Assembly: GCA_965601475.1 (NCBI GenBank)
Contig: OZ271832.1
Span: 1,798,001 to 1,862,000, forward strand
Direction of reading: 5' to 3'
DNA length: 64,000 nucleotides
Source: JAWPMT01 sp965601475
GTDB taxonomy: Bacteria > Bacteroidota > Bacteroidia > Cytophagales > Cyclobacteriaceae
The notes under the pieces were generated by a model. That model made no database searches. It worked only from the letters and a program-made list of their open reading frames with translations, and had not been told where the DNA came from. The position numbers were made by a program, and so were the translations under genes. Positions 45,394 through 55,010 of the stretch are shown here, one piece after another; position 1 is the first letter of the stretch, and each line of letters starts with the position of its first letter.

Positions 45394-46583
45394 TGGGATC
45401 GCGTTCTACGATATTGTCTTTGCTGGTTTCTCTGGGTCTGCTGGCTGCCTGCGTTAGGCCTGCGGAACTGGAAGAAATTGGCCAGGAGGACATACTCGTG
45501 GTGGAAGGACTTATCACCGATGAAGATAAAAAACAAGAGGTCAAGATCTCTCGCACCATACCGGTCACGGCTGGCGACACGATCATTCCCGAACAAAATG
45601 CCACTGTCGCCATTCGCGAAAGCACGCAAACCCTCCTGCCCTTGATAGAGGAAGAACCAGGCATCTACCGGACCGAAAACAATTTCTCAGCCATCCCCGG
45701 CATGGAGCTGCAGCTGGTAATCACCCTGGAGGACGGCAACGCATATGAAAGCACGGTAGTCACGATGCAATCCACACCTGATATTGATTCCATCTATGCG
45801 ACCTTCACACCAAACCCCATCAACAATCGAGACGGTGGAGATTTTCGCTTTTTGCTGGCCACCCAACCCACCGACGACAACGCCCAGGCCATCAGGTGGA
45901 CATGGAGGGGTGCATATGAGGTCCAAATGGAAACTCCCTCCCGATACGAATGGCTAGGCGGTAATGACGTCCGCATCAGAGAGCTGGGTGGGGACAATTC
46001 CGAACTCCAGGTGGAACGATGCTGGGTCAACCAGAGATCCACGGATATCATTGTAGGGCAGGAAAGTGTCACCGGGTTCGGCATTCGCGATTTCCAAATA
46101 CATGGTTTCCATTCCGACACGAAATTCCTCAGAAGACAGTATGGCATCGAAGTGACACAATATGGGCTCTCCGCTGACGCGCTAACCTATTGGCAGCTCA
46201 TTGCCGAAACCAATCAAGGATCAGGATTCCTGTTCGATAGGCAAGTAGGGACGGTATTGGGCAATATCAGGAATGTCGACGATCCGGACGAGTTCGTCCT
46301 GGGAATTTTCGAGGCCGCAGAATTGAAAACGAGTTTCCGTCGATTCGACCACGCTGAATTCATAGATGATGGATACATCAGGTTTAGTGAATTCTTTATC
46401 AACTGCTCGGGCATCCAACCCCTCGAAACGGCCACCGATGAGATTGGCGAGTTCATGCAAAGAAATTACCCGGGCTGGGAAATTGGCTTCTTCATTACGA
46501 ATGGGCCCGTACTTTATTTCCCTAGCCGATGTTCAAATTGTACTAGGTATGGGAATAATGCCCCTCCGGAATTTTGGGAATAA
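45390..46583 (+). CDS. DUF4249 lipoprotein, copy 2 of 4
   Basis: The 397-residue lipoprotein has a lipobox LLAAC. It is closest to copy 3: LVVEGLITDEDKKQEVKISRTIPV, SIYATFTPNPINNRDGGDF, PSRYEWLGGNDVRIRELGGDN and the ending RCSNCTRYGNNAPPEFW. Two in-frame ATGs at 45390 and 45393 overlap the preceding stop. It was produced, most simply, by tandem duplication within the locus. Confidence 0.88.
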   Translation: MMGSRSTILSLLVSLGLLAACVRPAELEEIGQEDILVVEGLITDEDKKQEVKISRTIPVTAGDTIIPEQNATVAIRESTQTLLPLIEEEPGIYRTENNFSAIPGMELQLVITLEDGNAYESTVVTMQSTPDIDSIYATFTPNPINNRDGGDFRFLLATQPTDDNAQAIRWTWRGAYEVQMETPSRYEWLGGNDVRIRELGGDNSELQVERCWVNQRSTDIIVGQESVTGFGIRDFQIHGFHSDTKFLRRQYGIEVTQYGLSADALTYWQLIAETNQGSGFLFDRQVGTVLGNIRNVDDPDEFVLGIFEAAELKTSFRRFDHAEFIDDGYIRFSEFFINCSGIQPLETATDEIGEFMQRNYPGWEIGFFITNGPVLYFPSRCSNCTRYGNNAPPEFWE

Positions 46584-47782
46584 TGAGAAATTTAGCAAGA
46601 AACACAAGTTGGATACTCTTAGGGTCGTTGGCGGGAATCATTTCTTGCATTCGGCCCGTGGAACTGAATGACATTGCCACGGACGAAGTCCTGGTGATAG
46701 AGGGCCTCATTACAGATGAAGACAAAAGGCATGAAATAAAGGTTTCCATTACTACACCACTGTCTACTACAGATAGTATTTTACCGGTCGGCAATGCCAC
46801 GGTTTTTGTTTTGGAAAATGACGATGACAGAATCGACTTTACCGAGTCAACCTCAGGGGTCTATACATCAAATGAAAGCTTTGGGGGTGTAGCTGGTCGT
46901 ACCTACCAGCTTTTTGTCAATCTCACCGAAGGAAGGACTTATGAGTCCAGCGTCGTAACCATGCAAGCCACGCCCGAAATCGACTCGATATATGCTACGT
47001 TTAACCTCAACCCCATCAACCATCCCCAAGGCGGCGATTTCGAAATCCTCATCGACTCCAGAGCCAACGACACCAATACCAAATACTTGCGGTGGACCTG
47101 GCAGGCCTCATCCACTTTGAAAGTGGCCAATCCATCGCGATATGAATGGCTGGGAGGTAACGACTTCGTGGTTCGGGAACTTGGAGGCGACAATAGTGAA
47201 AATCAGGTAGAACAATGCTGGATCAACCAGCCGTCGACCCAGGTACTGGTCCAGGAAGAGCCTGTCGAAGGCTTAGGCTTTCGGGGCTTCCAACTTCACG
47301 GGTTCCACTCCGACACCAGAGCAATGAGCATAGATTTTGGCATTGAGGTGAAGCAATACGCCCTTTCAGACGAATCTTTTACCTATTGGGAGCTTCTCGC
47401 CTCCACCACCCAAGGCAGTGGCTTTCTTTTTGACCGTCAGGTTGGTAGCGTCCAGGGCAATATCTTGAATCCCGAAAATCCTGAAGAGCTGGTACTTGGC
47501 TACTTCGAAGCTGCTGAGGAAAAGAAGCTATTTCGGCGATTCAACCATCTCGAATTTGGTGATGCCGGTTTCCGACGTCGCAGTCAATTCTTCGTCGATT
47601 GCTTTGATGTGCAACCAATGACTTCGCCACCCGGGGAGCTCGGACTGTTCCTGGATGAATATCACCCGGATTGGCAGATTGCCTTCTTCATTACAAATGG
47701 TCCAGCAGTCTTCTACCCGGAAAGGTGCTCCAATTGCACGGTGTTTGGCGACAACCAGCGTCCCGATTATTGGGTTGAATGA
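46583..47782 (+). CDS. DUF4249 lipoprotein, copy 3 of 4
   Basis: The protein is about 399 residues from the ATG that overlaps the preceding TAA by one base (TAATG). The lipobox ends in IISC. It shares with copy 2 VIEGLITDEDKRHEIKVS, SIYATFNLNPINHPQGGDF, PSRYEWLGGNDFVVRELGGDN, and the end RCSNCTVFGDNQRPDYW. A start nine bases upstream is in frame but less likely given the coupled stop. Confidence 0.88.
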   Translation: MRNLARNTSWILLGSLAGIISCIRPVELNDIATDEVLVIEGLITDEDKRHEIKVSITTPLSTTDSILPVGNATVFVLENDDDRIDFTESTSGVYTSNESFGGVAGRTYQLFVNLTEGRTYESSVVTMQATPEIDSIYATFNLNPINHPQGGDFEILIDSRANDTNTKYLRWTWQASSTLKVANPSRYEWLGGNDFVVRELGGDNSENQVEQCWINQPSTQVLVQEEPVEGLGFRGFQLHGFHSDTRAMSIDFGIEVKQYALSDESFTYWELLASTTQGSGFLFDRQVGSVQGNILNPENPEELVLGYFEAAEEKKLFRRFNHLEFGDAGFRRRSQFFVDCFDVQPMTSPPGELGLFLDEYHPDWQIAFFITNGPAVFYPERCSNCTVFGDNQRPDYWVE

Positions 47783-47785
47783 AGC

Positions 47786-48994
47786 ATGACGACGTGTCGA
47801 CACATCTTACCCCTGGCCTTCGCGTCGCTTATTCTCCTTGCAGGCTGCTTCAGAGAGATAAACCTGGAAGACGTAGCATTTGAAGATTTGCTTGTGGTGG
47901 ACGCACGCATCACCGATGAAGTTTTCAACCAGGAGATCTACCTGAGCCGCACGGTGCCCGTGAGCGTCGACTCCATCAGACCGGAGGAAGGAGCCAGCGT
48001 CCAGGTGGTGGTGAATGATATGGAGCGAATTGACTTCAATGAAATCTCCCCTGGAACCTATCGGGCCACCAGGCCTTTCGGCGCTGAGTTCAACAGCGTA
48101 TACCGCCTTGAGATCACCACAAACCAGGGCCGATCCTATGTCTCTTCGCGAGAGCTAATGATTGATACTCCAGCCATCGATCGTGTTTTTGGAGAATTTG
48201 AGCGGTTCCAGGTCTCACTTTTTGAAGGCGATGGCACATTCAATTTTCTCTACGATGCTGGGTTAGAGGCCAATGGTCAACAACTTTATCTGATCGAATG
48301 GTCCGAAACCTATCTGGTCAAAGTCCCATTTCCATCCAATTTCATATGGCGCGGTGGTAATGTAATCGATCAGAGAGGTAGCGGCGAGGAGGTGGAGATA
48401 TGCTTCCTGACACGTGATTCGCCAAATGTGACTACTCATCAGTCACTCGTGCCCTCAGGGGCCATCAAGTCATTCCCTTTGCGCACCTTTGAATCCGTCA
48501 CAATGAATCCCATGGCCATCCGCTATAGCCTGGAAGTGAGACAGTTCGCCCTCGGCAATGAGGCTTACACTTACTGGGAACAGATCGACAGACTCGGCGA
48601 AAACGAAAACTTACTCATACAAGAGCAACCAGGCACCATCAACGGAAACATCCAGAATGAGGACAATGAGGATGAGATAGTCCTGGGAAGGTTTGACGTA
48701 TTTGATCAGGAAGGATTACGTGTATTCTTTTCCCCTCAGGATTTTGAAGAGGCCGGGTACCAGGTAAGGACCGATAATATTGTTGAGTGTGATACGATTG
48801 GAGCCCTGCGTAGTGAGCAGGAATTTGTCGGAGAAATTCTCACTCAAAATCCACACCTTGATGTCTGGTTCATCGACAATGGCATTGATTTCGAAAGCCA
48901 GGAAGCGATTCCAATACTTGTTTATTTACCCAAAAGCTGCAGTAACTGTACTTTCTATGGAACTACTGAAAGACCTACCTTCTGGACTGACTAA
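47786..48994 (+). CDS. DUF4249 lipoprotein, copy 4 of 4 (diverged)
   Basis: The 402-residue lipoprotein has a lipobox LLAGC and starts three bases after copy 3. The frame of the family is kept (LLVVDARITDEVFNQEIYLSRTVPV; SCSNCTFYGTTERPTFW at the end), but the central block is altered (PSNFIWRGGNVIDQRGSGEE instead of the tyrosine/glutamate version), so it has diverged well beyond copies 1-3. It overlaps the next gene by 38 bp. Confidence 0.87.
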   Translation: MTTCRHILPLAFASLILLAGCFREINLEDVAFEDLLVVDARITDEVFNQEIYLSRTVPVSVDSIRPEEGASVQVVVNDMERIDFNEISPGTYRATRPFGAEFNSVYRLEITTNQGRSYVSSRELMIDTPAIDRVFGEFERFQVSLFEGDGTFNFLYDAGLEANGQQLYLIEWSETYLVKVPFPSNFIWRGGNVIDQRGSGEEVEICFLTRDSPNVTTHQSLVPSGAIKSFPLRTFESVTMNPMAIRYSLEVRQFALGNEAYTYWEQIDRLGENENLLIQEQPGTINGNIQNEDNEDEIVLGRFDVFDQEGLRVFFSPQDFEEAGYQVRTDNIVECDTIGALRSEQEFVGEILTQNPHLDVWFIDNGIDFESQEAIPILVYLPKSCSNCTFYGTTERPTFWTD

Positions 48995-51221
48995 GATTGT
49001 CAGCGTATTTGTGTTTTGCCTTTGGACCGCTGCCAGTCCATTGGCTCAGACCTTCTCCGAGACGGATTTAGCATACCTGCAGGAAAAACTGTATTTTGAA
49101 ACCAACACCTCCTTCTTTATTCCGGGAGAGTCCATCTTAGTCAGCCTGCAGTGTTTTGTAAATTCCGGGGAGCCATCACCCATCAGCAAAGTAGCTTACC
49201 TGGAGCTGATCGATGCGGAACAAAAGAGCGTACTCCAAAAGAAGATCCAGCTGACAGATGGTGTAGGCTCAGGAAACCTCTACCTTCCCACTTACCTCCA
49301 AACCGGTGCTTATACGCTGATCGCTTATACCAGATGGATGAAAAACTACTCGACAGACTTCATCCCCACGAAGCGCATAGCCTTCGCTAACCCCTATGAG
49401 AGCTTTGGAAATACCTTCTTCAAGCCGGATTCGGCAACAAAAATCCAAATTGATTTTTTTCCGGAATCAGGGTTCTTGGTCCCTGGAAAACAGCAAAGGA
49501 TCGCGTATAAGGCAAAGGAAACCTACACGGGCAAGAACGTACCCGTAGACGGACAAATCACTAACAGTGCTGGCGAAAGTGTGGCATCATTCAAGAGCCT
49601 CAAAGGCTTCGGGTTTTTCGACTTCACACCCACAGATGACGACTATCGTGCAATTCTGGTTGGCAAAGACGGGAACGTGTCATTTCATCCGATGGAGATG
49701 ACCAATACGGCAAATACCAAAATTCAGGTCCAATTGAACGAGGACAAAATCACGCTGAGCACTGCCCAGGTGAATGAGGTTGGGGAAGTGTACTTACAGA
49801 GTATGCAAGGTGCCCGAAAAGAGCTGAGTTTTGTGGGAGGGTCCCTTCAGGTAGAGCGTGAAGACCTGCCCGGTGGCTTAAATTGGTTAGTAGCGAGCAA
49901 TATCGATGGAAGGCCAATCTTGCAAATACCTGCCTTTTCTTCACCAGAAAGAGCTCCTGTCAAAATCGCAACTGACAAAAATACCTACAAACCGCGCGCA
50001 AGGGTTTCATTGACGCTCGAGTTACCGGACCTCGATCCAGCGCTTCAATACAGCCTTTCAGTCCGAAAGAAGGAAAATACAATTGGCGGTAGCGCTGTCG
50101 ACCTATACTTTCTTCAAGGTGCCCAACAGCTAACGTCCAAAGAATTTGACCTTTGGGAACTGGCCATGAATTCGGAATTGCAACCTCAGTCACTGGACCT
50201 CCCCACAGAACCACAGCACCTACCCGACCTTCGTGGCAATGTGGTAACAGGAACCCTCGTCAACGATGCCCTTGATCCAATTAGCAATACCTCAGTTGCC
50301 CTTACCATTCCCACTGACGGGTATCGTCTTGCCACTGGAACCACAAACGGAGAGGGCACTTTCTTCCTCATTACGGATGATGAGCCCATCAGTCGAAATT
50401 TGATCTTCTATACTTCAGAAAATTCGAGGAACACGAACCTCTCAATTGTATCACCATTTCTGAAAAATCACGAATTCGTAGCACCTTGGGAATTTACCAT
50501 GTTCGAAAGCGATAAGGATTGGCTTCTCCAAAAGAGCATTGCTGTTCAAGTCGAAAACGCCTACTACGAAGCAAAAGAAAATACTTCGCTGAACGCATTG
50601 CTTAAGAGCGATTTCTTCCCCGAGGAAAATACAAGGATTTATGATCTTGACGACTTCACACGGTTTCCCACAGTTGAGGACGCCATCCGCGAGTTTGTTT
50701 CAGAGGCTTGGCTAAGGAAGACACCCGATGGTGCCGAGTTTTCCGTTCCATATGCAAGCAACCCGTCGGGAGATCGGGATACTACCTTGGCACTCCTAAA
50801 CGGCATCCCTGTGGATCCCGATTGGATTTTGGCGATGAATCCGTTGGAAATAGACAAGATAGAAGTCTATCAAAAACAGATTATGGTAGGTTCCTGGGAG
50901 TTTAGGGGTATCATTAACTTCCAACTCTATGAATTCGACACCGACCGGGTAAATCTACCCCCCAACTACAAGGAAATCAGCTACGAACTACCTGACCAGC
51001 CCTATCAAATGCCGCTGCCTCAATATGCGGACGGTGGCAATACGCGCATCCCGGACTTTCGAAGTCAACTCTATTGGAATCCGCTCATTACTCCGGAAGG
51101 CGACCAGGAAATCAGTTTCTATACCTCTGATAATTTCGGGACCTACGAGGTCGTACTCACAGGTGTCATAGACGACCAAACCTATGTGATGGAAAGGCGC
51201 ACTTTTGAGGTTCGAGAATGA
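48957..51221 (+). CDS. Large secreted MG2/TonB-plug-like protein
   Basis: The protein is about 754 residues from the ATG at 48957, giving a signal peptide (SVFVFCLWTAASPLAQT). The N-terminal part is macroglobulin MG2-like (YFETNTSFFIPGESILVSLQC, LPTYLQTGAYTLIAYTRWMKN). The middle has beta-sandwich repeats (AYKAKETYTGKNVPVDGQI; NTYKPRARVSLTLELP) and a CarboxypepD-reg-like unit. Near the C-terminus there is a plug-like piece (LLNGIPVDPDWILAMNPLEIDKIEVYQ) and a last strand-rich block ending in TYVMERRTFEV. Such proteins often close TonB loci in Bacteroidota. The cargo is unknown. Confidence 0.8.
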   Translation: MELLKDLPSGLTKIVSVFVFCLWTAASPLAQTFSETDLAYLQEKLYFETNTSFFIPGESILVSLQCFVNSGEPSPISKVAYLELIDAEQKSVLQKKIQLTDGVGSGNLYLPTYLQTGAYTLIAYTRWMKNYSTDFIPTKRIAFANPYESFGNTFFKPDSATKIQIDFFPESGFLVPGKQQRIAYKAKETYTGKNVPVDGQITNSAGESVASFKSLKGFGFFDFTPTDDDYRAILVGKDGNVSFHPMEMTNTANTKIQVQLNEDKITLSTAQVNEVGEVYLQSMQGARKELSFVGGSLQVEREDLPGGLNWLVASNIDGRPILQIPAFSSPERAPVKIATDKNTYKPRARVSLTLELPDLDPALQYSLSVRKKENTIGGSAVDLYFLQGAQQLTSKEFDLWELAMNSELQPQSLDLPTEPQHLPDLRGNVVTGTLVNDALDPISNTSVALTIPTDGYRLATGTTNGEGTFFLITDDEPISRNLIFYTSENSRNTNLSIVSPFLKNHEFVAPWEFTMFESDKDWLLQKSIAVQVENAYYEAKENTSLNALLKSDFFPEENTRIYDLDDFTRFPTVEDAIREFVSEAWLRKTPDGAEFSVPYASNPSGDRDTTLALLNGIPVDPDWILAMNPLEIDKIEVYQKQIMVGSWEFRGIINFQLYEFDTDRVNLPPNYKEISYELPDQPYQMPLPQYADGGNTRIPDFRSQLYWNPLITPEGDQEISFYTSDNFGTYEVVLTGVIDDQTYVMERRTFEVRE

Positions 51222-51677
51222 GCTTGAACGCGCTCAAGCAGCCAAAAAAAATTTCGAAGAAGTTTTCACAGCCACAGAGAAGTGCAGTCAAAAGGCACTC
51301 AATGATTTGTGTGACGAATCCGTTCTTGATTGAAACCAATGTGGCTCATTGACAAGTCCAACCCGCGCAGATGCCAAAGGAAAGTGCCGTATGCACTTGA
51401 CAATAAACCTATCTACTCTCTTCATCTGTTGCACATAGCAAAGCGTACATCTCCTTTATGGAGTACATTCGGCAAAGAGGCCAATCATGATCGATTCTGT
51501 GGACGAGAAATACGCGGACCTTTGTCGGGCCATGTCCTTTAAGAAAAACTCCGACAAGAAAATCTTATTCCAGGAATACTTGAAAGTACCGAGGCAAAGA
51601 GAAAGCTAAATCTCCAGCAAACCCTGTAACACCTGACTGTGTCATCAATCTAAACCATAAAAGTAAACACAACTTTT
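51222..51677. other. Non-coding stretch after the outer-membrane locus
   Basis: A hairpin (GCTTGA / TCAAGC, 51222-51239) follows the last stop directly but has no T-run. A 40-codon frame at 51487-51609 (MIDSVDEKYADL...) and a shorter one overlapping its start look like leftover or chance reading frames; no family is recognised. Confidence 0.4.
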
Positions 51678-52100
51678 ATGAAAAAAACAATTGAAACAGT
51701 GCACCAGCTGGAGGCCCCTTTGGCAAAGGTCTGGGACAACGTCCGAACGGGTGAAGCGTGGGAAAAGTGGCTTCCGATTTTGTCGGGTAGCACGATGGAG
51801 GGACAAGGAAAAGGCGCCAAGCGCGTCTGTCATACCCATGACCAAGGAGATCTTTATGAGACGATCTTGGAATCCGATGATATCAATCACATTTTCCAAT
51901 ATCGCATCGATGAACAAAACATGATGCCGATTTCCGACATCACTGGATCCATGAAATTCATAGATGACAATGGAGGGACGCGATTGGAATGGAATGTGGA
52001 ATTCGAAGTTGAAAATGAAGAGACCTTTGAGATGGTGAGAAACGGCATTAGCGATATCTACGCTACTTCTTCTCAAAAACTAGCTGAAATATCCAAATAG
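51678..52100 (+). CDS. SRPBCC family protein (START/Bet v1-like)
   Basis: The 140-residue protein has the typical opening (TIETVHQLEAPLAKVWDNVRTGEAWEKWLP), a middle SGSTMEGQGKGAKRVC, the curved-sheet part TRLEWNVEFEVENEE, and a long C-terminal helix (MVRNGISDIYATSSQKLAEISK). The fold holds a hydrophobic ligand pocket. No catalytic residues can be assigned. It has its own terminator 30 bp downstream. Confidence 0.85.
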   Translation: MKKTIETVHQLEAPLAKVWDNVRTGEAWEKWLPILSGSTMEGQGKGAKRVCHTHDQGDLYETILESDDINHIFQYRIDEQNMMPISDITGSMKFIDDNGGTRLEWNVEFEVENEETFEMVRNGISDIYATSSQKLAEISK

Positions 52101-52129
52101 TAGTAGGTTTAGGAAACAGCTAGTGATAG

Positions 52130-52158
52130 AGCAGGCCACAAGCCTGCTTTTTCTTTTC
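52130..52158 (+). terminator. Terminator after the SRPBCC gene
   Basis: The 7-bp stem AGCAGGC / GCCTGCT with a 5-base loop is followed by TTTTCTTTT. Confidence 0.88.
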
Positions 52159-52163
52159 ATAGC

Positions 52164-52286
52164 ATCACACATCTGGCCCTCAACGGGAAAGTATCCAAAG
52201 ACCTCGAAGGCTTCATGGTGGGCCTGAAGTATTTTGCCGAAAACGACCAACCCTCGGCTCAGAAGGCCAAGTCCATGAAAAAGTGA
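52164..52286 (+). pseudogene. C-terminal remnant resembling an SRPBCC protein
   Basis: An open stretch of 40 codons reads ITHLALNGKVSKDLEGF, then MVGLKYFAENDQPSAQK, then a lysine end and stop. It has no start of its own and no family-length N-terminus. The pattern is that of the last helix of SRPBCC proteins. It lies just past a terminator, so it is most likely the tail of a deleted paralogue; identification is tentative. Confidence 0.4.
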
Positions 52287-52339
52287 GAAAGTTCAAAGCA
52301 AAAAAAAGCAGCTTAAACTGGCGATCAGGTTTTCATGCC

Positions 52340-52367
52340 AAAAAAAAGAGGCTGCAATTGCAGCCTC
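52340..52367 (-). terminator. Terminator after the FtsX-type permease gene
   Basis: A perfect 20-base palindrome (GAGGCTGCAA / TTGCAGCCTC) is followed on the minus strand by eight T. It lies about 40 bp beyond the stop of the permease gene. Confidence 0.9.
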
Positions 52368-52408
52368 CCCACCTTTTTTGGGTGAGCAGCATTTCACAGC
52401 TGCCCCGG

Positions 52409-54817
52409 CTACTCGTCCTTTAGACTGTCCACCGGATTGGCCTGTGCTGCTCGAAAAATCGTGAAGCTCGTTGTGGATACTCCCAGCACAAAAATGATGA
52501 GTGCCGAAAGGATCACAGGACCCAAGGTCACCGGAATATGGTATGCGTAGATCAGGCCCAGCAGCCAGGAGGTACCGAAGTATCCACCCATGCAGCCAAC
52601 GATGGCCGACGCGAGCAAGATTACGATGAATTCTTTGTTGAGGATAACCAGGACATTCTCCACCGTGGCCCCCATTGCTTTCCGGATGCCAATTTCCTTG
52701 GTCCTCTTGGCGATATTGAGCGAAGCCAAGGAAAATATACCTGCCATGGACAAGAAGCCACCAAGAACGAAGAGAAACCAAAAGATTTTCTGCAAGTTGG
52801 CATTGGTCTGCCTTAAATTTTCAAGAAGCATATCTTCCTGATATTGACTGTCGTAGGGTTTCATGGGAAACGTTTCTTTCCAAACAGCCTCCAGCTTGTC
52901 GTTCACCAATTTCAAATCTCTCTCATTTGCTCGCACCACAATCTCACGCCACCTGGCAGGCACTGTGGGATAGAAGATAAAGGGCTCTGGCTCCTCAGAC
53001 ACATAAACATTATCCACAAAATCCTCAATCACACCCACGATCCTGCGCTTAGTCCCACGGATATCGACCTCTTGGCCGATGGGGTTATCAGTGATGTCTA
53101 AGTGCTCTACAAATGCGCGGCTCACCACAGCAGCGTTTTCAAAATCATTGGCCTTGCGATAGTCGATGGGACGCCCTTGCAAAAACTCAAATCCCATGGC
53201 TTCAAAATAGTTTTCCCCAAACTCCAGGTGTCGGACCTGATATTCCGTATTCAGGTGAGTGATCGGGTTGGGATAGGTACTGTAACCAACCTGGTGCTCA
53301 GTAGCAGCGAAAGCTTTGATTTGAGGAATTTCCTCGGCCTTCGCTTTCATTCTCCGAAACTCTCCCTCATCCTGGATTCCTATCGTCAAGAGCTCCTCTT
53401 TGTTATAGCCAAATTCGATTTTCTCCTGGTACTTGGTGTTGGCAATGAAAATCAATCCACCAATCAGCACAATGATCGATATCGCAAACTGCATCGACAC
53501 CAGGGCCTTGGTCAGGAACGTAGTTCCTTTCATTCGAATTTTCCCCCGTAGCAGAGCTACAGTATGGAATTTGGTACCAAAGTATGCGGGATAGAGGCCG
53601 ACAAGCGTCGAGGAAAGAAAAACCATGATCAGCAACGCCACCACCAGGTTCGCTCCATTAAGATCTTCCAGACCATACGGCAGACCCCACATGGCGGCAA
53701 ACTCAGGTACAATGATTCGCGAAACCATGTAGCCCACGGCAAGTGACAGCAGGATAATGATGACCGTTTCCAGGAAAAACTGAAAGATGATCTGTTGACG
53801 GTGAGCTCCCACAGCCTTCCTGACGCCGATTTCCTTCAGGCGATTGGTGGTCATCGCAATAGAGGTATTGGTAAGGTTGAAACAGGAAACCAGCAAGATC
53901 AACACCGCCAGGATAACAAAGATCATCAAGGGTTCCAGTGGAATCGGCACATTAAGATAGGTCCAGGTCAAATCATTGCGATCCAGCTTATCCAGGTAGG
54001 GCTCCAGCGTATAGCGCAAAACCTCCTGCTCTTCAAAGGCCTCATTACGGATAGACTTGAACCGATCAAACAGTGGGCCCATGGCCGCAGCCTGACTCGG
54101 ATCTTCCAACTCGAAAAAAGTCGCTGGGACGTTCCAATCTCCCCAGACAGGCTGATCCATGTCACGCATCTCTTCAAAGTGTTCAAACCGCAGCACAATA
54201 CCTATGTACAAAGAGGTGTTTACCGGGACTTCTCCGATTACACCTCCTACAGTCATTTGCTTAGTCACACCACGCGAAAACCCAAAGGACAAGGTTTCGC
54301 CAATGGGATTGGCATCGCCAAAGTACTTCTTGGCAATTTCATCATTTATGAACACTGTTTGCAGGTCCTTGAAGGCTTCATGACTTCCATACTGCAACGG
54401 GAAATCAAACATGTCGAAAAACGTACTATCAGCAAAAACCACAAATTCACCGAAGGTCTTGATCTCAGAATCGCTCACCTGATAACTCACGCTAGCACCT
54501 CCGGTCGCATTACCGGCGAAGCGTGTAAAGCGCTTGATACCTGCAAAATCGGTCGCTGCCGTGGGCGCAATTGGCCTGGGCGCCCCTACGGCCACCTTGG
54601 GATCATTCTCATTGATCACCACGTGAGCGTGCAGGCGAAAAATAGATTCCGTCTGCTCAGACCGATGAAAGTTATCAAACTCAATGTTGTAAGCAATCAG
54701 GAGATAGGAAGTGATGCAACATGCCAGGGCAATGCCCAATCCCACTGTATTGATGATGATATAGCTCCGATTCTTGAGGATCATCCTGAGAGCTACACGA
54801 AAGTAATTGCGAAACAT
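52409..54817 (-). CDS. FtsX/MacB-type ABC transporter permease
   Basis: The protein is about 802 residues from the ATG at 54817, the usual MFRNYFRVALRMILKNRSYIIINT opening. One span near the start (TVGLGIALACCITSYLLIAY) is followed by a large periplasmic MacB-PCD domain, three spans (about 290-400, with an ETVIIILLSLAVGYM block), a second periplasmic domain, and a last trio of spans with IGIRKAMGATVENVLVILNKEF and a terminal FRAAQANPVDSLKDE. Both FtsX halves are present. The ATPase is not adjacent. Such permeases in Bacteroidota often work as stress-related macrolide/lipoprotein exporters; the cargo here is unknown. Confidence 0.9.
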   Translation of the reverse strand: MFRNYFRVALRMILKNRSYIIINTVGLGIALACCITSYLLIAYNIEFDNFHRSEQTESIFRLHAHVVINENDPKVAVGAPRPIAPTAATDFAGIKRFTRFAGNATGGASVSYQVSDSEIKTFGEFVVFADSTFFDMFDFPLQYGSHEAFKDLQTVFINDEIAKKYFGDANPIGETLSFGFSRGVTKQMTVGGVIGEVPVNTSLYIGIVLRFEHFEEMRDMDQPVWGDWNVPATFFELEDPSQAAAMGPLFDRFKSIRNEAFEEQEVLRYTLEPYLDKLDRNDLTWTYLNVPIPLEPLMIFVILAVLILLVSCFNLTNTSIAMTTNRLKEIGVRKAVGAHRQQIIFQFFLETVIIILLSLAVGYMVSRIIVPEFAAMWGLPYGLEDLNGANLVVALLIMVFLSSTLVGLYPAYFGTKFHTVALLRGKIRMKGTTFLTKALVSMQFAISIIVLIGGLIFIANTKYQEKIEFGYNKEELLTIGIQDEGEFRRMKAKAEEIPQIKAFAATEHQVGYSTYPNPITHLNTEYQVRHLEFGENYFEAMGFEFLQGRPIDYRKANDFENAAVVSRAFVEHLDITDNPIGQEVDIRGTKRRIVGVIEDFVDNVYVSEEPEPFIFYPTVPARWREIVVRANERDLKLVNDKLEAVWKETFPMKPYDSQYQEDMLLENLRQTNANLQKIFWFLFVLGGFLSMAGIFSLASLNIAKRTKEIGIRKAMGATVENVLVILNKEFIVILLASAIVGCMGGYFGTSWLLGLIYAYHIPVTLGPVILSALIIFVLGVSTTSFTIFRAAQANPVDSLKDE

Positions 54818-55010
54818 AGCGGTAGTGTTTAGCGGTTCAGGCGCTTGATCCAGCGCGCTTTTCGAAGGTACCGCCGAAGCCCAGGCAGGCCAATGACATA
54901 TCAAGTGACATCAACTGATTCCCATCAGAAATCAGAGCCCTATCTGACTCAAATCATTGAGTAGAGCGCAATATGCAAGCGAATGCTATGAAACGCCAGG
55001 CCGGTCTTCT

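Noticed and set aside
51487..51609. 40-codon frame upstream of the SRPBCC gene
   Set aside because: It has no recognisable family or clear ribosome binding site; kept only as a comment on the gap.
53795..54832. 345-codon frame opposite the permease gene
   Set aside because: It has a histidine- and glutamine-rich shadow composition and lies entirely antisense to a clear FtsX-type gene.
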